A DNA stretch of 64,000 nucleotides from Echinarachnius parma (lineage: Eukaryota; Echinodermata; Echinoidea; Clypeasteroida; Echinarachniidae). The position numbers were made by a program, and so were the translations under genes. Positions 1 to 11,365 of this stretch are shown here, one piece after another. The stretch is taken from NCBI GenBank assembly GCA_037951105.1, contig JBAMJV010000885.1, positions 20,730 to 84,729 on the forward strand, read 5' to 3'. Under the pieces are notes generated by a model. It was not told the DNA's origin. It saw only the letters and a program-made list of their open reading frames with translations, and ran no database searches. How positions within the stretch are numbered: the stretch's first letter is position 1; every line of letters starts with the position of its first letter.

Positions 1-162
1 CTGTTTCGAACTCTGATTGTCAAAATGATGTCAAGAACATTTTAGATGATAAGTAGCACAGACATGAACAAAATAATGCTTACAATTTTCATTTCCAATT
101 GACTAAAACGTCCATTGTAGTCTATAATTTCAGAATTATTCGTACATCAAGACGGTTACAGC

Positions 163-420
163 TTGTTATCCCGAAGGTTCGTTATTCAGAATGTTTGTTA
201 TTCCGGGGGTTCGCTATTCCTAAAATTAAATCGGGTTCGTTATTCCGAAGGTTTGTTTATCCGAAATAAAATCGGGTTCGTTATTCCGAAGGTTCGTTAT
301 TCCGAAGGTTCGTTTTTCCGAAGGTTCGTTATTCCGAAGGTTTATTATTCCGAAGAAGGTTTATTAGTCAGAAAATGAAATAGGATTCGTTAATCCGAAA
401 ATGAAATCAGGTTAGTTATA
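163..420. repeat. short phrase array, GTTATTCCGAAGGTTC type
   Basis: An imperfect tandem array of a 13-16 base phrase, GTTATTCCGAAGGTTC and close variants, with the spacer AAATCGGG recurring between blocks. The open frame running through it is only a translation of the repeat. The flanks (1-162 and 421-689) hold nothing else I can recognise. Confidence 0.8.
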
Positions 421-689
421 AAAATTAAAATGAAATCGGATTTTTGTTTGTTTATTTAATTTAGAGCCTGAATTAAGCATGCCCCTTCCCCTTTCCCTCC
501 CTTGGCCATGTTGGCCAGACCAATCAAACATTTAAGTTTGTTTTATCTTTTTATTTGATTAAGCAAGCCCCCCACCCTCTTTCCCATGTGGCTATGCTAG
601 TCTAAACCATTTATAGTATTCATCAAGCTGCCCATCGTCTTCTTGTGAATAGACAGGAAAACCTGACGATCATCCCGGGAGGGCCAGGT

Positions 690-1190
690 TCATAACGGCC
701 ACAGACTCACAATACTCATGGATGCTCTCACCATGAGTGACCAGTTAGCTTCCAATAAGCAATTAAAATGTAAAATCTGCTTGACTTGATGATATCCTAT
801 ATGAGCAAATGGAACACCTAGTCCAGGCGACCCCAACTTGCTCCTGAACATGCTCAATGCATGCATGAGCACCAACAACATCCCGAAGCTCTGGAGGAAA
901 GCCAAAGTTACCTACTTGTTGAAGCCAGGTAAAGACACAGTCAGTCCAAATGCTGTGCCATACGACAGTTTATCTTCGAAAACATCGCCCCATTCGTGGA
1001 TGAACCCATCCCGGAACTATCAAGGTTAGGTCAGGAAAGGCAATTAGGCTATTCCTAAACTCATTGACGGCTATGATCATCAAGAGGATACATAAGCTAT
1101 TCACCGGAGTTGCTTTCTTTGACCCTTTATGCTGCCTACGACACCTTGAACCGCCATGATCCCCACCAGGACTGTCGTGTTTGCTGTACA
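690..1190 (+). pseudogene. decayed non-LTR retrotransposon reverse transcriptase
   Basis: Fragments of a LINE reverse transcriptase can be read in shifting frames. At about 775-835 is a piece reading LDDILYEQMEHL, typical of the start of the RT domain. At 838-945 comes LLNMLNACMSTNNIPKLW followed by KAKVTYLLKPGKD, the standard segment before the missing YRPISLL block. Further on, DLYAAYDTLNRHD-like residues near 1110-1160 match the RT A block, which is usually F-x-D-L-x-A-A-Y-D-T. At least two frame changes and a stop separate these blocks, so it is a fossil. The family (RTE or Jockey-like) is not certain. Confidence 0.7.
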
Positions 1191-2459
1191 ATCAGATGTT
1201 ATTATTTTTATTTTGGGGGTTGGGGGGGGGGGGGGTCCTCAACGGTATAACCGCAGAAGATAGATGACGCATATACGCATGAGGCAGCCTCATTTTAGAT
1301 ACTGTTCCTGCCTCATGTATTTCTGTTTGCTGGTAATATAGTCTTTGGTGCTTAAATGTAGAATGGCTGATGTGGGTCAACTTCACTGAATATTGTTCTA
1401 CAGCACCTTTATATCCATATTGTATTGGTTATCAGCTTTGTTCTTTGATTGAGGAACACACCAATTGCTTGTCAGGACCAGCTATACGATGAATGCTTTT
1501 TTTTTAGCAATGAACATTGTTTTCCAAAGCATTATACCTCCACCTCAAAGACTCCATCAGAGACGCCGGTGACAATTAAAGTATAATCAGCATATGGAAA
1601 CACATGTTTCAGATAGTATCAGGTGACCATCGGTCGCATTATGCAACTGATGACCCTGATAAATCATAAACATGAATGTTGAATAGAAAATTATAGTGCG
1701 CTGATAATGGACCGTGCTATTCCATTTTACGCATATTTTAGAAAAAGACTGCTTAATATGTATTTATATAGGATCATAGTATTGCGTCTTTGTACAGTCA
1801 AGCAGCAGACAGATCAATATTACTGTGGCACATCGATATATCAATGGCAAGGAAATAGTAAATCATGTGTATAATGTCATTTAAAACGCACTGTAGTTCT
1901 CTATAATTATGAAAGTTGTACCCTTTCCCCCCAGAGTAGAGTTGTGGCATATTGCACATAACTAAGGTTTCTTTATGCAAATTAAGTAAATAAAATGTAG
2001 TGATTAGTATTTCGAAATGTTGATTCTTTTATAAGTGAAATTATTCCTTCACTATTGAATTTACATATTCATTATATGAAAATGAGCAAAGCAAAATATG
2101 CCTCGCCCAGTTGCAAACGAATAATATTCATAAGTAAATACACTTTAACATTGTTCTATTGGATGCGATCATCACTAATTTTCATATTCATGAGCATCTA
2201 TAGGTACTCTAGTTACCTCGATAATTTGTAGAATTTAGCACTCTCAAATTATCCATACGTATAATATCCCTTTTACAATTTATTTTCATTGTACATGTAT
2301 TACAAAGCTTTGAAATGCTTCCACTACCGTAAAGTTCCACTACCGTAAAGGTCTCAACATAATAATCTTGTGGCCATTTTGTTGAATGATAATGAGGGGA
2401 TTAACGTTAATTGTGATTGTTTCATAACTCTGATTGGTTTAAACATGTCCTTTATTTGT
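1191..2459. other. no gene seen; G run
   Basis: AT-rich DNA with no credible frame. It holds a run of about 15 G near 1217-1231, embedded in a GT-rich stretch, and nothing else that I recognise. Confidence 0.6.
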
Positions 2460-2860
2460 TGCCAAAGCCTTACTTAAAGAATAAAGTCTCTTCAGTGTTA
2501 TAACTGGCTTACCGAATACAAATGATACATATTGATATAATTATATGATGTGTATAATGCTAGTCACTAATTTGCATAATTATTCATGAAAGTGAATATT
2601 AAATCTCTGATTTACTATATATCTGACTTTCATAATACGGCATAGGTAGAGATATTCATTTGTTATTCGTATCTCAGAAAATAGTATATGATACAAGAAT
2701 ATTTGGAAATTACGATGTTGGTGGCCATTGTGTTTATGCAGATTAGGTGGTCAACAACTGGAAAATCATCTTGGAAATAAAGCTTATCGTATTCATCGTA
2801 CCTGAATTATGCTGAAAATAAGTCTTTTTCTCAGTTTATATTCTCTAAATTCCCTTAGCG

Positions 2861-3424
2861 TTAAAGGGATAGTTGAGTTCTGGTAAGGAGAGTACAGTTT
2901 TGGTGAAACTGAATTTTAGTAACCAAAACCTGCATCATTACATTACAAACTAATAGTTATAACTAGAAAGGAACACAAAATTACAAATGACTTAGTAAAG
3001 ATCATGTTATCATTCAAAAAGAGCCGTTAAAACGTAAGAGGGCGCTCTCTAAACACTCATCGTTTTCAACCATTTTGAATAAAATATTGTGCATGTGATG
3101 TTTTGTTGAAATAGTGATTAGATAGAGAAATAACCAACAACTATTTAAATACCTATTTTTTAACTTTTTGAAAAGAGGAAGCATTTTTAAAAAATTTTTA
3201 ACGGCTGGTTCAAAATTCTCTAATAAACCTGGGGCCCCAGCTTTATTACAAATTGTTATATTTATGGATATTTCAGCCGTCTCTGAACCGATTTTGATCA
3301 AACAAAGAGGATTTTATTATTTAAATATTATGCTCTTCCAAATTTTACACTCAGTTTTTCATTACCTCACAAAAGAATTAAGTAGTCTAGCGCCCTCTCT
3401 ACCAAAACTCAACTATCCCATTAA
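2861..3424. mobile_element. TTAA-flanked MITE, family A (complete)
   Basis: A 564-bp element bounded by TTAA on both sides. Its ends are inverted: it begins TTAAAGGGATAGTTGAG and ends CTCAACTATCCCATTAA. It has no coding capacity. The diverged duplicate at 4.4 kb lacks it and shows TCAACTTTTCCAG at the corresponding point, so insertion duplicated the TTAA. TTAA targets are typical of piggyBac-type transposases. Other copies lie at 17.5, 22.5, 24.8, 33.1, 35.7 and 40.7 kb. Confidence 0.85.
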
Positions 3425-3662
3425 ACTTTTCCAGATATTCAACTAGACTAGTAAGTTGTATTATTGTATAGATTTTGCATAGGATAACATATGTCCTGTG
3501 TGCTTTGCACTTTACGGGGCAGTTTCAATTAGATAATTCATTTGAAGATGAAATATATCAGTACAACATGTACAATGTACAAAAACATGATTTTTCCATT
3601 CATGTTTGTACTTTGACCTGTAAACTTTGACCTTTATTGTTGACCTTGCGCGATGAAAGTCT

Positions 3663-4068
3663 TTAAAGGGGAATTAACCCTTATCCTTTTGACTTACTGG
3701 ATGTGATGAGAGCATAACTCTTGTCATTTCTAGTCACTTATTTCCTCATGAATATTCCCAATAATGAAAATAATCAATATTTTAAGGCCCACTGTCGTCT
3801 GCTTTCAATGCCAACAGTCAGGCGGAAAACACAATAGCGGGTTACGATAATGATATTGTGTTCTCCGCCTGCCACGTCATTTCACCGCGAGTAGTTGAAG
3901 AAATGGCCGCCTCCTATGGGCATTGAAAGCAGACGACAGTGGTCCATAAAATATTGATTATTGTTGTAATCGGGAATATTCATGAGGAAATAAGTGACTA
4001 GCAATGATAGTAGTTATGCTCTCATCACATCCAGTAAGTCAAAAGGATAAGGGTTAATTCCCCTTTAA
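3663..4068. mobile_element. TTAA-flanked fold-back MITE
   Basis: A 406-bp near-palindrome starting TTAAAGGGGAATTAACCC and ending GGGTTAATTCCCCTTTAA. The arms pair over about 170 bp and an inner pair (GGCGGAAAACACAATA / TATTGTGTTCTCCGCC) sits near the centre. It lies inside copy 1 of the local duplication. Copy 2 has the undisturbed site GAAAGTCTCTAATAA at about 4793, which confirms insertion. Confidence 0.85.
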
Positions 4069-4870
4069 TCATTTTAGAGCATCTTTCCCACATCTGTCTT
4101 TTTGACAATGTTCCTTCGAAAATATTATTTGTTTTAATGCCAGGCACTAATTTCTATATTCGTAAGAGTAAATATCACTTACTCCGATATAAGGTTTGTA
4201 TTATTTGCATGGCTATCATTAAATAGGTAGAAATATTCAATTTGTAACTCCTATCTCTACATGATAACAGACATACGATATGAGAATATTCGTAAATTAC
4301 AATTTCGGCGGGCATTTTGTTTATGCAAATTAGGGGGTCAAAAACTAAAAATTTCACTTGGAAACAAGGCTTATCGTATTCAGCATACCTAAGTTATGTA
4401 AACAACAAGTCATTTCCCAGTTTATATTGCTGAATAACCGTATGGTTCAACTTTTCCAGACATTCCGCTTGACTAGCAAAATGTTTGTAGCACTGTATAC
4501 ATTTTGCATAGGATAACACATGTAATGTGTACATTGCACTATATCGCGGCATTTACATTGTTACCGTAAAAATGTCATATCTCCCTTGTAAAATACTCCT
4601 ATATGACAGAAAATACAGCTTTGGAATCGTAATAATACATTCTATCCATAATTATTTGTTTCCAGCAGTTTCAATTATGCGAATTCATTTGAAGATGAAA
4701 GATATCTGTACAATGTACACAAACATGATTTTTACATTAATGTTTGTACTTTGACCTGTGAACTTTGACCTTTACATTTGACCTTGCCTAATGAAAGTCT
4801 CTAATAATTTTAGGGAATCTTTCCCACATCTGTAAACATCTTTTTTTAGAAGAAAGTTCACTCATCATGG

Positions 4871-5705
4871 CCTTGAAAATATTATTTTTTCGAAATATTG
4901 TCATTTTATATAAAATTTACGAAGTGGTTACCATGGCAACCATATATCTCCCAGGAAACCAGTTTTCAATTCTGGAGACAAGCAAGCCCCTGAGCTCTAG
5001 GGTATACTCTTTCAGAAAATACTTGTCTCCAACCGCTACAATTCAGAACTCCCTAATCCATTTTTTTAAAATCTGGCCACCAGACTATGGGCCCGTTACC
5101 TCAGCAACAATGGTCAGTAGTTGAATGACCCAATCACAGAGCTTGAATTTCGGAAATCACATTTATTTTTTGATCCCGTGTGATATTTTGCTAGCTCCTG
5201 ACTATTCTAAAAGGTTATTGAATATGTGAATAATTTCTCATCACAAACGAGGCTTTACCCTTTCCAATGATGTAAAATTTACCGAGACGCAAGCATTTAT
5301 AATAAGTTATTTTACGGTATAATTGTGTTGAAAATTGTTGCTTTTCGTATCCTTTTTTCAACTTTAAAATTCACCCTTTTATCTGTGACAGGTTGATACG
5401 AAATGAATATTAATATGAACTTTGAAATGTTAGTCGTGTAATGAACACTTTTCTTTCTATAGAACATTCGATTTATCCTAGTTATTTCGATTTAAAACAT
5501 CAGTGTTTTAGCTCAGTACGTAGGAAAATGACACGTACAGGTCGGTCAATTAATTATAAATTCTTCAATTCTGCCTCATTATATCGGCGAGTGCATTCAA
5601 GCTGATATAGCGAACAGCACTTGAAGAAAAATCGCTCTAATTTGAATGATCGAATCGTCAGTTTGGATGCTATGTTGAAGAATTTGACTGAGAAAACCTA
5701 TAATT
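4871..5705. other. no gene seen; one MITE-B end at its right edge
   Basis: No credible coding frame. The last 65 bases (about 5640-5703) match the right end of the TA-flanked family B element, finishing GAAAACCTATAATTCACAC. This end abuts the orphan TLR leader. Confidence 0.5.
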
Positions 5706-7060
5706 CACACTAAATAAAGGAAGAAACACATTGTCATGTCAATGATTGATTGATTGTTTGATTGATCGATCGATTGGATGAAACATATATTCTACAAATC
5801 TCTGCGTTAACCTACAAAATTAGAATTCGTCAATCTAATAATCAGCCAGGTTCTCATTAGATGCAATATATGGAATGAAAATAAAGGCCAAGCACTGTTG
5901 TAATAATTTTACATCGTGCACCAACTTTTGATGTTAGTATCTTCTTATTATTATAGTACTGAATTATATCCCTTTATTTGTGTTGTTTCGTTTGGTAACT
6001 GTTTGAAATATTTCAGATACACCGAAGCATATTTATTGAAATGTATCGTGAGGAAAGACCTTGCTATTGTTCTCATTTTGATAGTGTGAACGGTTTACAT
6101 TTCTTTCTACTGATGAACATGTGCACAAGTCGGCCAAAAGTTATGTATAATTAATCATAAATTTACGGTATTTGATACAGTTAAAATGTTGTATTTATTA
6201 TTGTTTAATTCAGATGTAAACAAATTATACTGAAAAAACATAAGTAATATGTAATTGTTATACTCACTTGAACTGTGTATCTTCTTAATGTATCCTCGAA
6301 TAAATTATTACTCTGATTCAATTGGGAGTTGTTTTCGCTCCTTACCGATTCAATGTTGATTGCCGAAATGAATTGAAAATCGTTACTCACTGGAAAGTAG
6401 TACGTAAACTCGATGCGCTTGTTATTTATAATGTGCAAGCAGACACTTTATGAAAGTATGTTATAAAGATAATAACCATAACGCTTGATAATCTGGTAAG
6501 GTAATGAAATCCTTTGCTGCAACACTTATAACTGTCATGTATCAAAAGAGAGATTGCGACATAATTACTTCCAAAGTACTTCATATGGTTAAGCAAATTG
6601 ACACAAAACTTGATTTCGTTATCCATAAAAGTCACATCGAAACATGAACACAAATGCATTGTGCTTCGGAATTTCCTTGTTGCGTTGTTTGTCGTTCCTT
6701 GGAAGTAAACTTCAGCCCCAAACGACGTTTTAAAAAGCGTATCCGGACTACAACCCCCTGGACAATCACCCCCGGACGATTACCCCACGGACAATTACCC
6801 CTCAAGACAATTACCCCCAAGACAATAACCCCAAGACAATTATCCCCATGCAAAGACAACTGTTCCCCAGACAATAACCCCCAAGACAATTACCCCCAGA
6901 CATTTACCCCCCATGAGGTTAATTGTCCTAGGGGGTAATTGTCCGGGGGTAGTGCTAGAACCTTTACAAAGACCTCGCCCGTTAATTTTCTCTCACTGCG
7001 CCGTGTTCGGATCACTGATCTCAACTGTTAACCTAGATAGTTGATTTGACGTTTTAAGTG
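5706..7060 (-). pseudogene. orphan 5' leader and upstream flank of a Toll-like receptor gene
   Basis: This stretch aligns along its length with 15390-16556, the leader intron and upstream flank of the intact TLR. Shared blocks include GGAAGAAACACATT next to the intron, the leader exon around 6268-6440 (compare 16084-16257) and the upstream block ending in GATCACTGATCTCAACT (compare GCTCACTGATCTTAATT). The exon keeps a splice donor at 6267-6266 (GTGAGT; the intact gene has GTAAGT). No LRR or TIR coding frame follows anywhere to its left in the window. Similarity stops at about 5706, next to a transposon end. I infer a TLR duplicate that lost its coding exon, or a duplication that covered only the 5' part. 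Confidence 0.65.
6755..6957. repeat. phrase array GACAATTACCCCCA with inverted end
   Basis: About ten copies of a 13-16 base phrase (GACAATTACCCCCA and variants) in one orientation, then two copies in the opposite orientation (GGGGGTAATTGTCC) at the right edge. The outer edges are inverted, ACTACAACCCCCTGGACAAT against ATTGTCCGGGGGTAGT. It interrupts the orphan TLR upstream flank and has no counterpart in the intact TLR flank. Probably a small non-autonomous transposon. Confidence 0.75.
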
Positions 7061-7294
7061 AAGTTATAATTCGTCACGATACCTCACCGATAACACAGAA
7101 TACCGACTAACACTAACAGATGGAGACGCTTTAAGGCACTACAACCATAACCACATATTATCATGAAGCATGTTTGTCGTGCTTTTTATTGAAATGTCAA
7201 ATTTTACGTTCTGTGTGTGTTTTTACCCCTTAAACTGCGATTTCAATTTCCGATAAATCCGTAGAGTGGAAAGTTGTCAAAGGCCCTCTCCGAC

Positions 7295-7485
7295 ACTCTC
7301 CGTCATTTCATATTTGGGCACCCGAAATCTCACATTCGGCTAATGAACATCTCACATCGGGCAATCAACACCTCTCATTCGGGCAATCAAAATTCTACAT
7401 TCGGGCACTCACCATCTTTCATTTGGGCGATCAATATATCACATTTGGGCACTCGCAATTTCATTCGGGCACTTTCCCTCTTTGT
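7295..7485. repeat. phrase array CATTCGGGCAATCA
   Basis: Seven or eight irregularly spaced copies of CATTCGGGC(A/C)NTCA with about 25-base periodicity. The open frame across it (7274-7597) is an effect of the repeat. Confidence 0.75.
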
Positions 7486-7489
7486 TTTT

Positions 7490-8345
7490 TCAATCATAGA
7501 TATCTTTGTAATGGAAGAGAAATTCGGAAACCCGGAACCTGTTCCATGCTTCTATTATACAAATACAACAATATATGTGAAAACCTCTAAGTACTAAGCT
7601 TTTAGGATGTTGACAATGTTACAACATCCCTTTAATAAACTGATACAAGATAATGTGCAATGAAGGCAAGTTGAGTTTATCAAAGCCAAGTTTAATGAAG
7701 TACTTTCACCATGTTCACACGGACATTTATTAAGCAAAAGAGTTTTGATTGATACTTGATTTAACTTGTATTAACTATAAATGTAACGTATGATAATGTA
7801 TGAAGCTTGCTCTATAGCCTTGTTCTATACAAGACAGTAACGGTATGAGCGCACATGAATTCGAGTATACATGATTGTATAAGGAAACAATCAGTATACC
7901 CACACGCATGCATGAACACTGCTGGTTTAGTTTAATGCCTAGTTCAATATGTATTTGTATTAGCTTATATAACAAATAACTTATGTTCTTAGTTACAAAC
8001 TAGTTTTTGTCAACTTCATAGTTATTGGCATTAGTAGGCCAACTAAAAATGGTATGGTATTGCATAATGTAGATGTTACATCAACAATAGACAATAGCAG
8101 GGTTTCACGACATTGGCCCTGGACTCAGAACATTGAATAACTTTTTTGGTTGGAAGATTATAACAAACTCTACACAAATGAAAGGGTTAGGTGTTTGATC
8201 ATTTAATTATATAACATAAATACATTATGGAATAGCCAAACAACGTTAATCTGATTATAAACAATGACTATTAACCTTCAGAGTGTCACATTAACATTGT
8301 GCGAATTCAAGTTTACGTGAACAGCTTAAATCTGACTCATCTACA
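7490..8345. other. no gene seen
   Basis: AT-rich DNA with only short chance frames and no repeats I can place. Confidence 0.5.
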
Positions 8346-9930
8346 ATGTATACATTTTTTTTTTTTAGCAGATGTTTTTCTGCATTTATTAAAGAAAAAT
8401 CAAAATCAACATATTCAAATAACAATACAAGTGTATAACATAATTGATTTACATAAAATGTGACATTTGATATGAAAAGAAAATACATATATATATATAT
8501 ATAATTCAGAACTTAAATCAGTTGAATGTAATGCAAATAATCAAAATAAATGCAGGGGCAAACTATCATAAGCATGAATGCTTGAGTCGATAGCAGCCAG
8601 GAGGGGAGGGGGTACATGGCGCTGTTATTGGAGTATATAATAAAATAGAGTGTCACGCACAAGTGATTTTTCAGAAAGTATCTGAAAAAAAAGAAATATA
8701 TAAAAAAAGAAAATAAAAAAATGGGAAGAAAGAAAGAAAAACAAGACAAAACAAAATGCAAGTGTGTGCATGTGGGTGAGTGCATGTGCAATAAGTGTTT
8801 GATTATTTTTTTTTATGAACTGGTTATCTTAGAATTAGTCAATATAAAGAAACAATTACAATACTTTAGACCCTGATTATGTTTATGAATATTTGGATAT
8901 TAAATATTTTTTCATCGAAGCTTTAAATGAATAAAGAGATGCAGAGTGTTTAATTTTGTCAGGTAAAGCATTCCAAATGTCTGGACCATGGTGTCTAATT
9001 GATTTATAGGCCATAATAATTTTTGGGTTAGTTAAATGGAAGTCGGATGAGTGTCGTGTAGGATATGAGTGTATACTACTATTGTACACAAAAATATTTC
9101 GAAATGCTAATGGTATAGTATTTATCCAAAATTTATACATAAAGATTGCAGTTTGAAAAATGTGAATATCAGCAATTTGTAATGTTTTTAGTTCATAAAA
9201 TATTGGATCAGTATGGGCTATATAATATGAATGTGTAAAAATACGGAGTGCTTTCTTTTGAAGACGATAAATTAACATAATTTTCATCTTATTACTATTT
9301 CCCCATACAATGTTACAATAAGATATATGTGACAAAATGAGAGAATTATAAAGCATAAATAGTGACTTTTGTGAAAGACAATATTTTAATTTATATAGAA
9401 TGCCTATGCCTGTCGAGACTAACATACAAATGTTATTAATATGACTATTCCAAGTTAAGTTTGAATCAATCATTACACCTAAAAATGTAGTAACTTCTTT
9501 TTCAATTATGGGCATATCATCTATTAAAATATTAAAATAAGGTGCATATTTAGAGTGTATATTTTTGAAATACATACAATTTGTTTTATTAATATTTAGA
9601 GAGAGTTTATTGGATTTGAACCAAGATGATAGTTTATTTAATTCTAGATTGAGGGTTGTAATAAGAATGTTTAAGTCTGTGTGTGAATAAAATACGTTAG
9701 TATCATCTGCGAACAAAACGTATGTTAGGAGTGGTGATGCATTTACAATATCATTCATATATATTAAAAACAATAAGGGACCTAAAATAGAGCCTTGTGG
9801 TACTCCGCACTTCACAGTGGAAATATTAGATTTTTTAGATTTAAAAATAACATATTGTTGTCTATTACGCAAATAATCTTCAAACCAAGAAATACATAAT
9901 CTTCGTAAGGAGTCAAGTGTCTCTGCAATT
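8346..9930 (-). mobile_element. 5'-truncated LINE, C-terminal half of reverse transcriptase
   Basis: The minus-strand frame 8883-9872 (329 codons, continuing upstream to about 9925 without a start) is the C-terminal half of a non-LTR reverse transcriptase. Early on it carries the GVPQGSILGPLLFLIYMNDI block, then the catalytic FADDT motif, then the thumb segment with SWFKSNKLSLNINKT and FLGVMIDSNLTW. The C-terminal part has the SYCNIVWGN and RLQKKALRIF blocks of Jockey/CR1-type elements. The frame has no internal stop. The fingers, A motif, endonuclease and ORF1 are missing, the usual result of incomplete reverse transcription. The 3' side runs through an AT-rich region to a T run at about 8348-8357, which could be the poly(A) tail. 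The codons are very AT-rich. Confidence 0.8.
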
Positions 9931-10377
9931 CGTTCTACACGTATATAATATGTGCATTTATTTATGATTACGTGTGTATTGAGACTGTAAACGCTGTGGC
10001 ACTCAGAGGGTTAATGTGCCAGAAATGGCCACGTGTTTTAAATGGGGCAAGTTTCCGTTACATGCGCATTTTCGCATTTTCGGCAAATTTTCAAAAGTTG
10101 TGTTGAAAATGTATATGGTATATTAAGATATATTCAGCGATACCAAAAGATGAAAAAATGTAAAATATCCTTTTTGGTTAACAAGAAGACTGTACATCTT
10201 AATTAAATTAAATTACATTTCTATTGCATGTAAGTTTTTAATTTATATCTAATTCGACAGGTATTATGTTTGACTGGACACTTTTTGTGCAAAGATCTTT
10301 TTAGGTAATATCAAACAATAAATTCATGGAAATATTGATATTTTAGGGATATAAATTTATGAATAGGGATAATTGCT
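9931..10377. other. no gene seen
   Basis: AT-rich unique-looking sequence; nothing recognisable. Confidence 0.5.
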
Positions 10378-11365
10378 TTAAAGGGACAAGGCCCTCTTTT
10401 GCAAGCCAAATTTCAAAAGTTGCAAGGTTATTGTCTGATATGAAAGAAAATGTTATTTAACAGCATGTCTGAAAAAATTAGGACTTAAAATCTCTTTTTC
10501 GTGGAGTTATAGACCTCAAACTAATAAAACGACATCCAGCGTTTAATTGTGCATTATACGTGTATTCACACACGTTTTCGCACACAGATTCCACGGAGTG
10601 ACCCCTACGTGACCCGCGCACAGATCAAACAACGGCATAAGCGAATACTAAACAAAATAACCAAACCACACTTAAACTGACTACATGTAATGATATATTC
10701 TTCATTTTTGAGATCTTTTTCCGTGACATACCTTTACCAATGTCGGCTTCACAATACATTTACAAGAATAAGTACAATACTGTTGTAATATAGGTTTTCC
10801 CGCTCAATTTTAAACTTTTTTCAATCGAATTCACTAAGGGTCATTCGAATTCACGCATTACCGCGTAATCGTTTGTATCGGTCTTCCAAATTCCGAATAA
10901 GTGCAAGCGAGTTCATGCATACGCATAATCTTTCGTGAATAGACACAGAAGTTCATTTATGGGCGTTCGAATTCAGAAATGTGCAGCCAACTGTCAACTG
11001 CCCTTTCGCGAATTCGAATGACCATTGATGAAAAGGTATGCTCTTTGTGCAAATTCACTTGCTCCTACGTGATTTCGAACGACTATTTACGAATTCGAAT
11101 GCTGCTTTGACACGGCGATCGCAAACCGCGCGAATTCGTTTGCTCCTATTATCAATTTGATTGACACAATCGCAAAATTGAGCTGGAAAACCTATATTAT
11201 GCTAAATCAGTAAACTCCTTTATTGACCGATATATAGTTTGATGGAGGGACGCATTCCAAATTACAGGGCTGTTCGATCTGATTTTTGTTGTGTGTGTTA
11301 CATTCATCCCCATCCGTCAACTGGAAACTGTTCAGTCGATTTGTAAGGGGGGACAGTCCCTTTAA
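10378..11365. mobile_element. TTAA-flanked element with nested TA element
   Basis: A 988-bp element with TTAA at each edge and inverted ends: TTAAAGGGACAAGGCCC at left, GGGACAGTCCCTTTAA at right. No coding frame. Without the nested element at 10789-11196 it would be about 580 bp. Confidence 0.7.
10789..11196. mobile_element. TA-flanked MITE, family B
   Basis: A 408-bp element with inverted ends, TATAGGTTTTCCCGC at left and GGAAAACCTATA at right. Inside, the partly palindromic phrase ATTCGAATTCG recurs many times. It closely resembles the copy at 22680-23088. It sits inside a TTAA-flanked element and is therefore younger than it. Confidence 0.85.

Larger units (their letters stand above)
2560..4870. 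repeat. diverged tandem duplication of about 0.7 kb
   Basis: Two diverged direct copies of one segment. Copy 1 is 2560-2860 plus 3425-3662 plus 4069-4135; copy 2 is about 4140-4870. Shared landmarks are TTTGCATAGGATAACA, CATTTGAAGATGAAA, TTTGACCT repeats and ATCTTTCCCACATCTGT. Copy 1 was later interrupted by two TTAA-flanked elements, while copy 2 keeps both sites empty. Both copies carry clustered TGACCT half-sites; in copy 2, TGAACTTTGACCT (about 4757-4769) is a DR1 arrangement. Confidence 0.75.

Noticed and set aside
163..7485. CRISPR array for the regularly spaced phrases at 163-420, 6755-6957 and 7295-7485
   Set aside because: Units are short, variable, lack unique spacers of constant length, and the genome is clearly animal.
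7274..7597. 107-aa protein with HSGNQNSTFGH-like repeats
   Set aside because: The apparent protein repeat is only the DNA phrase CATTCGGGCAATCA in translation.
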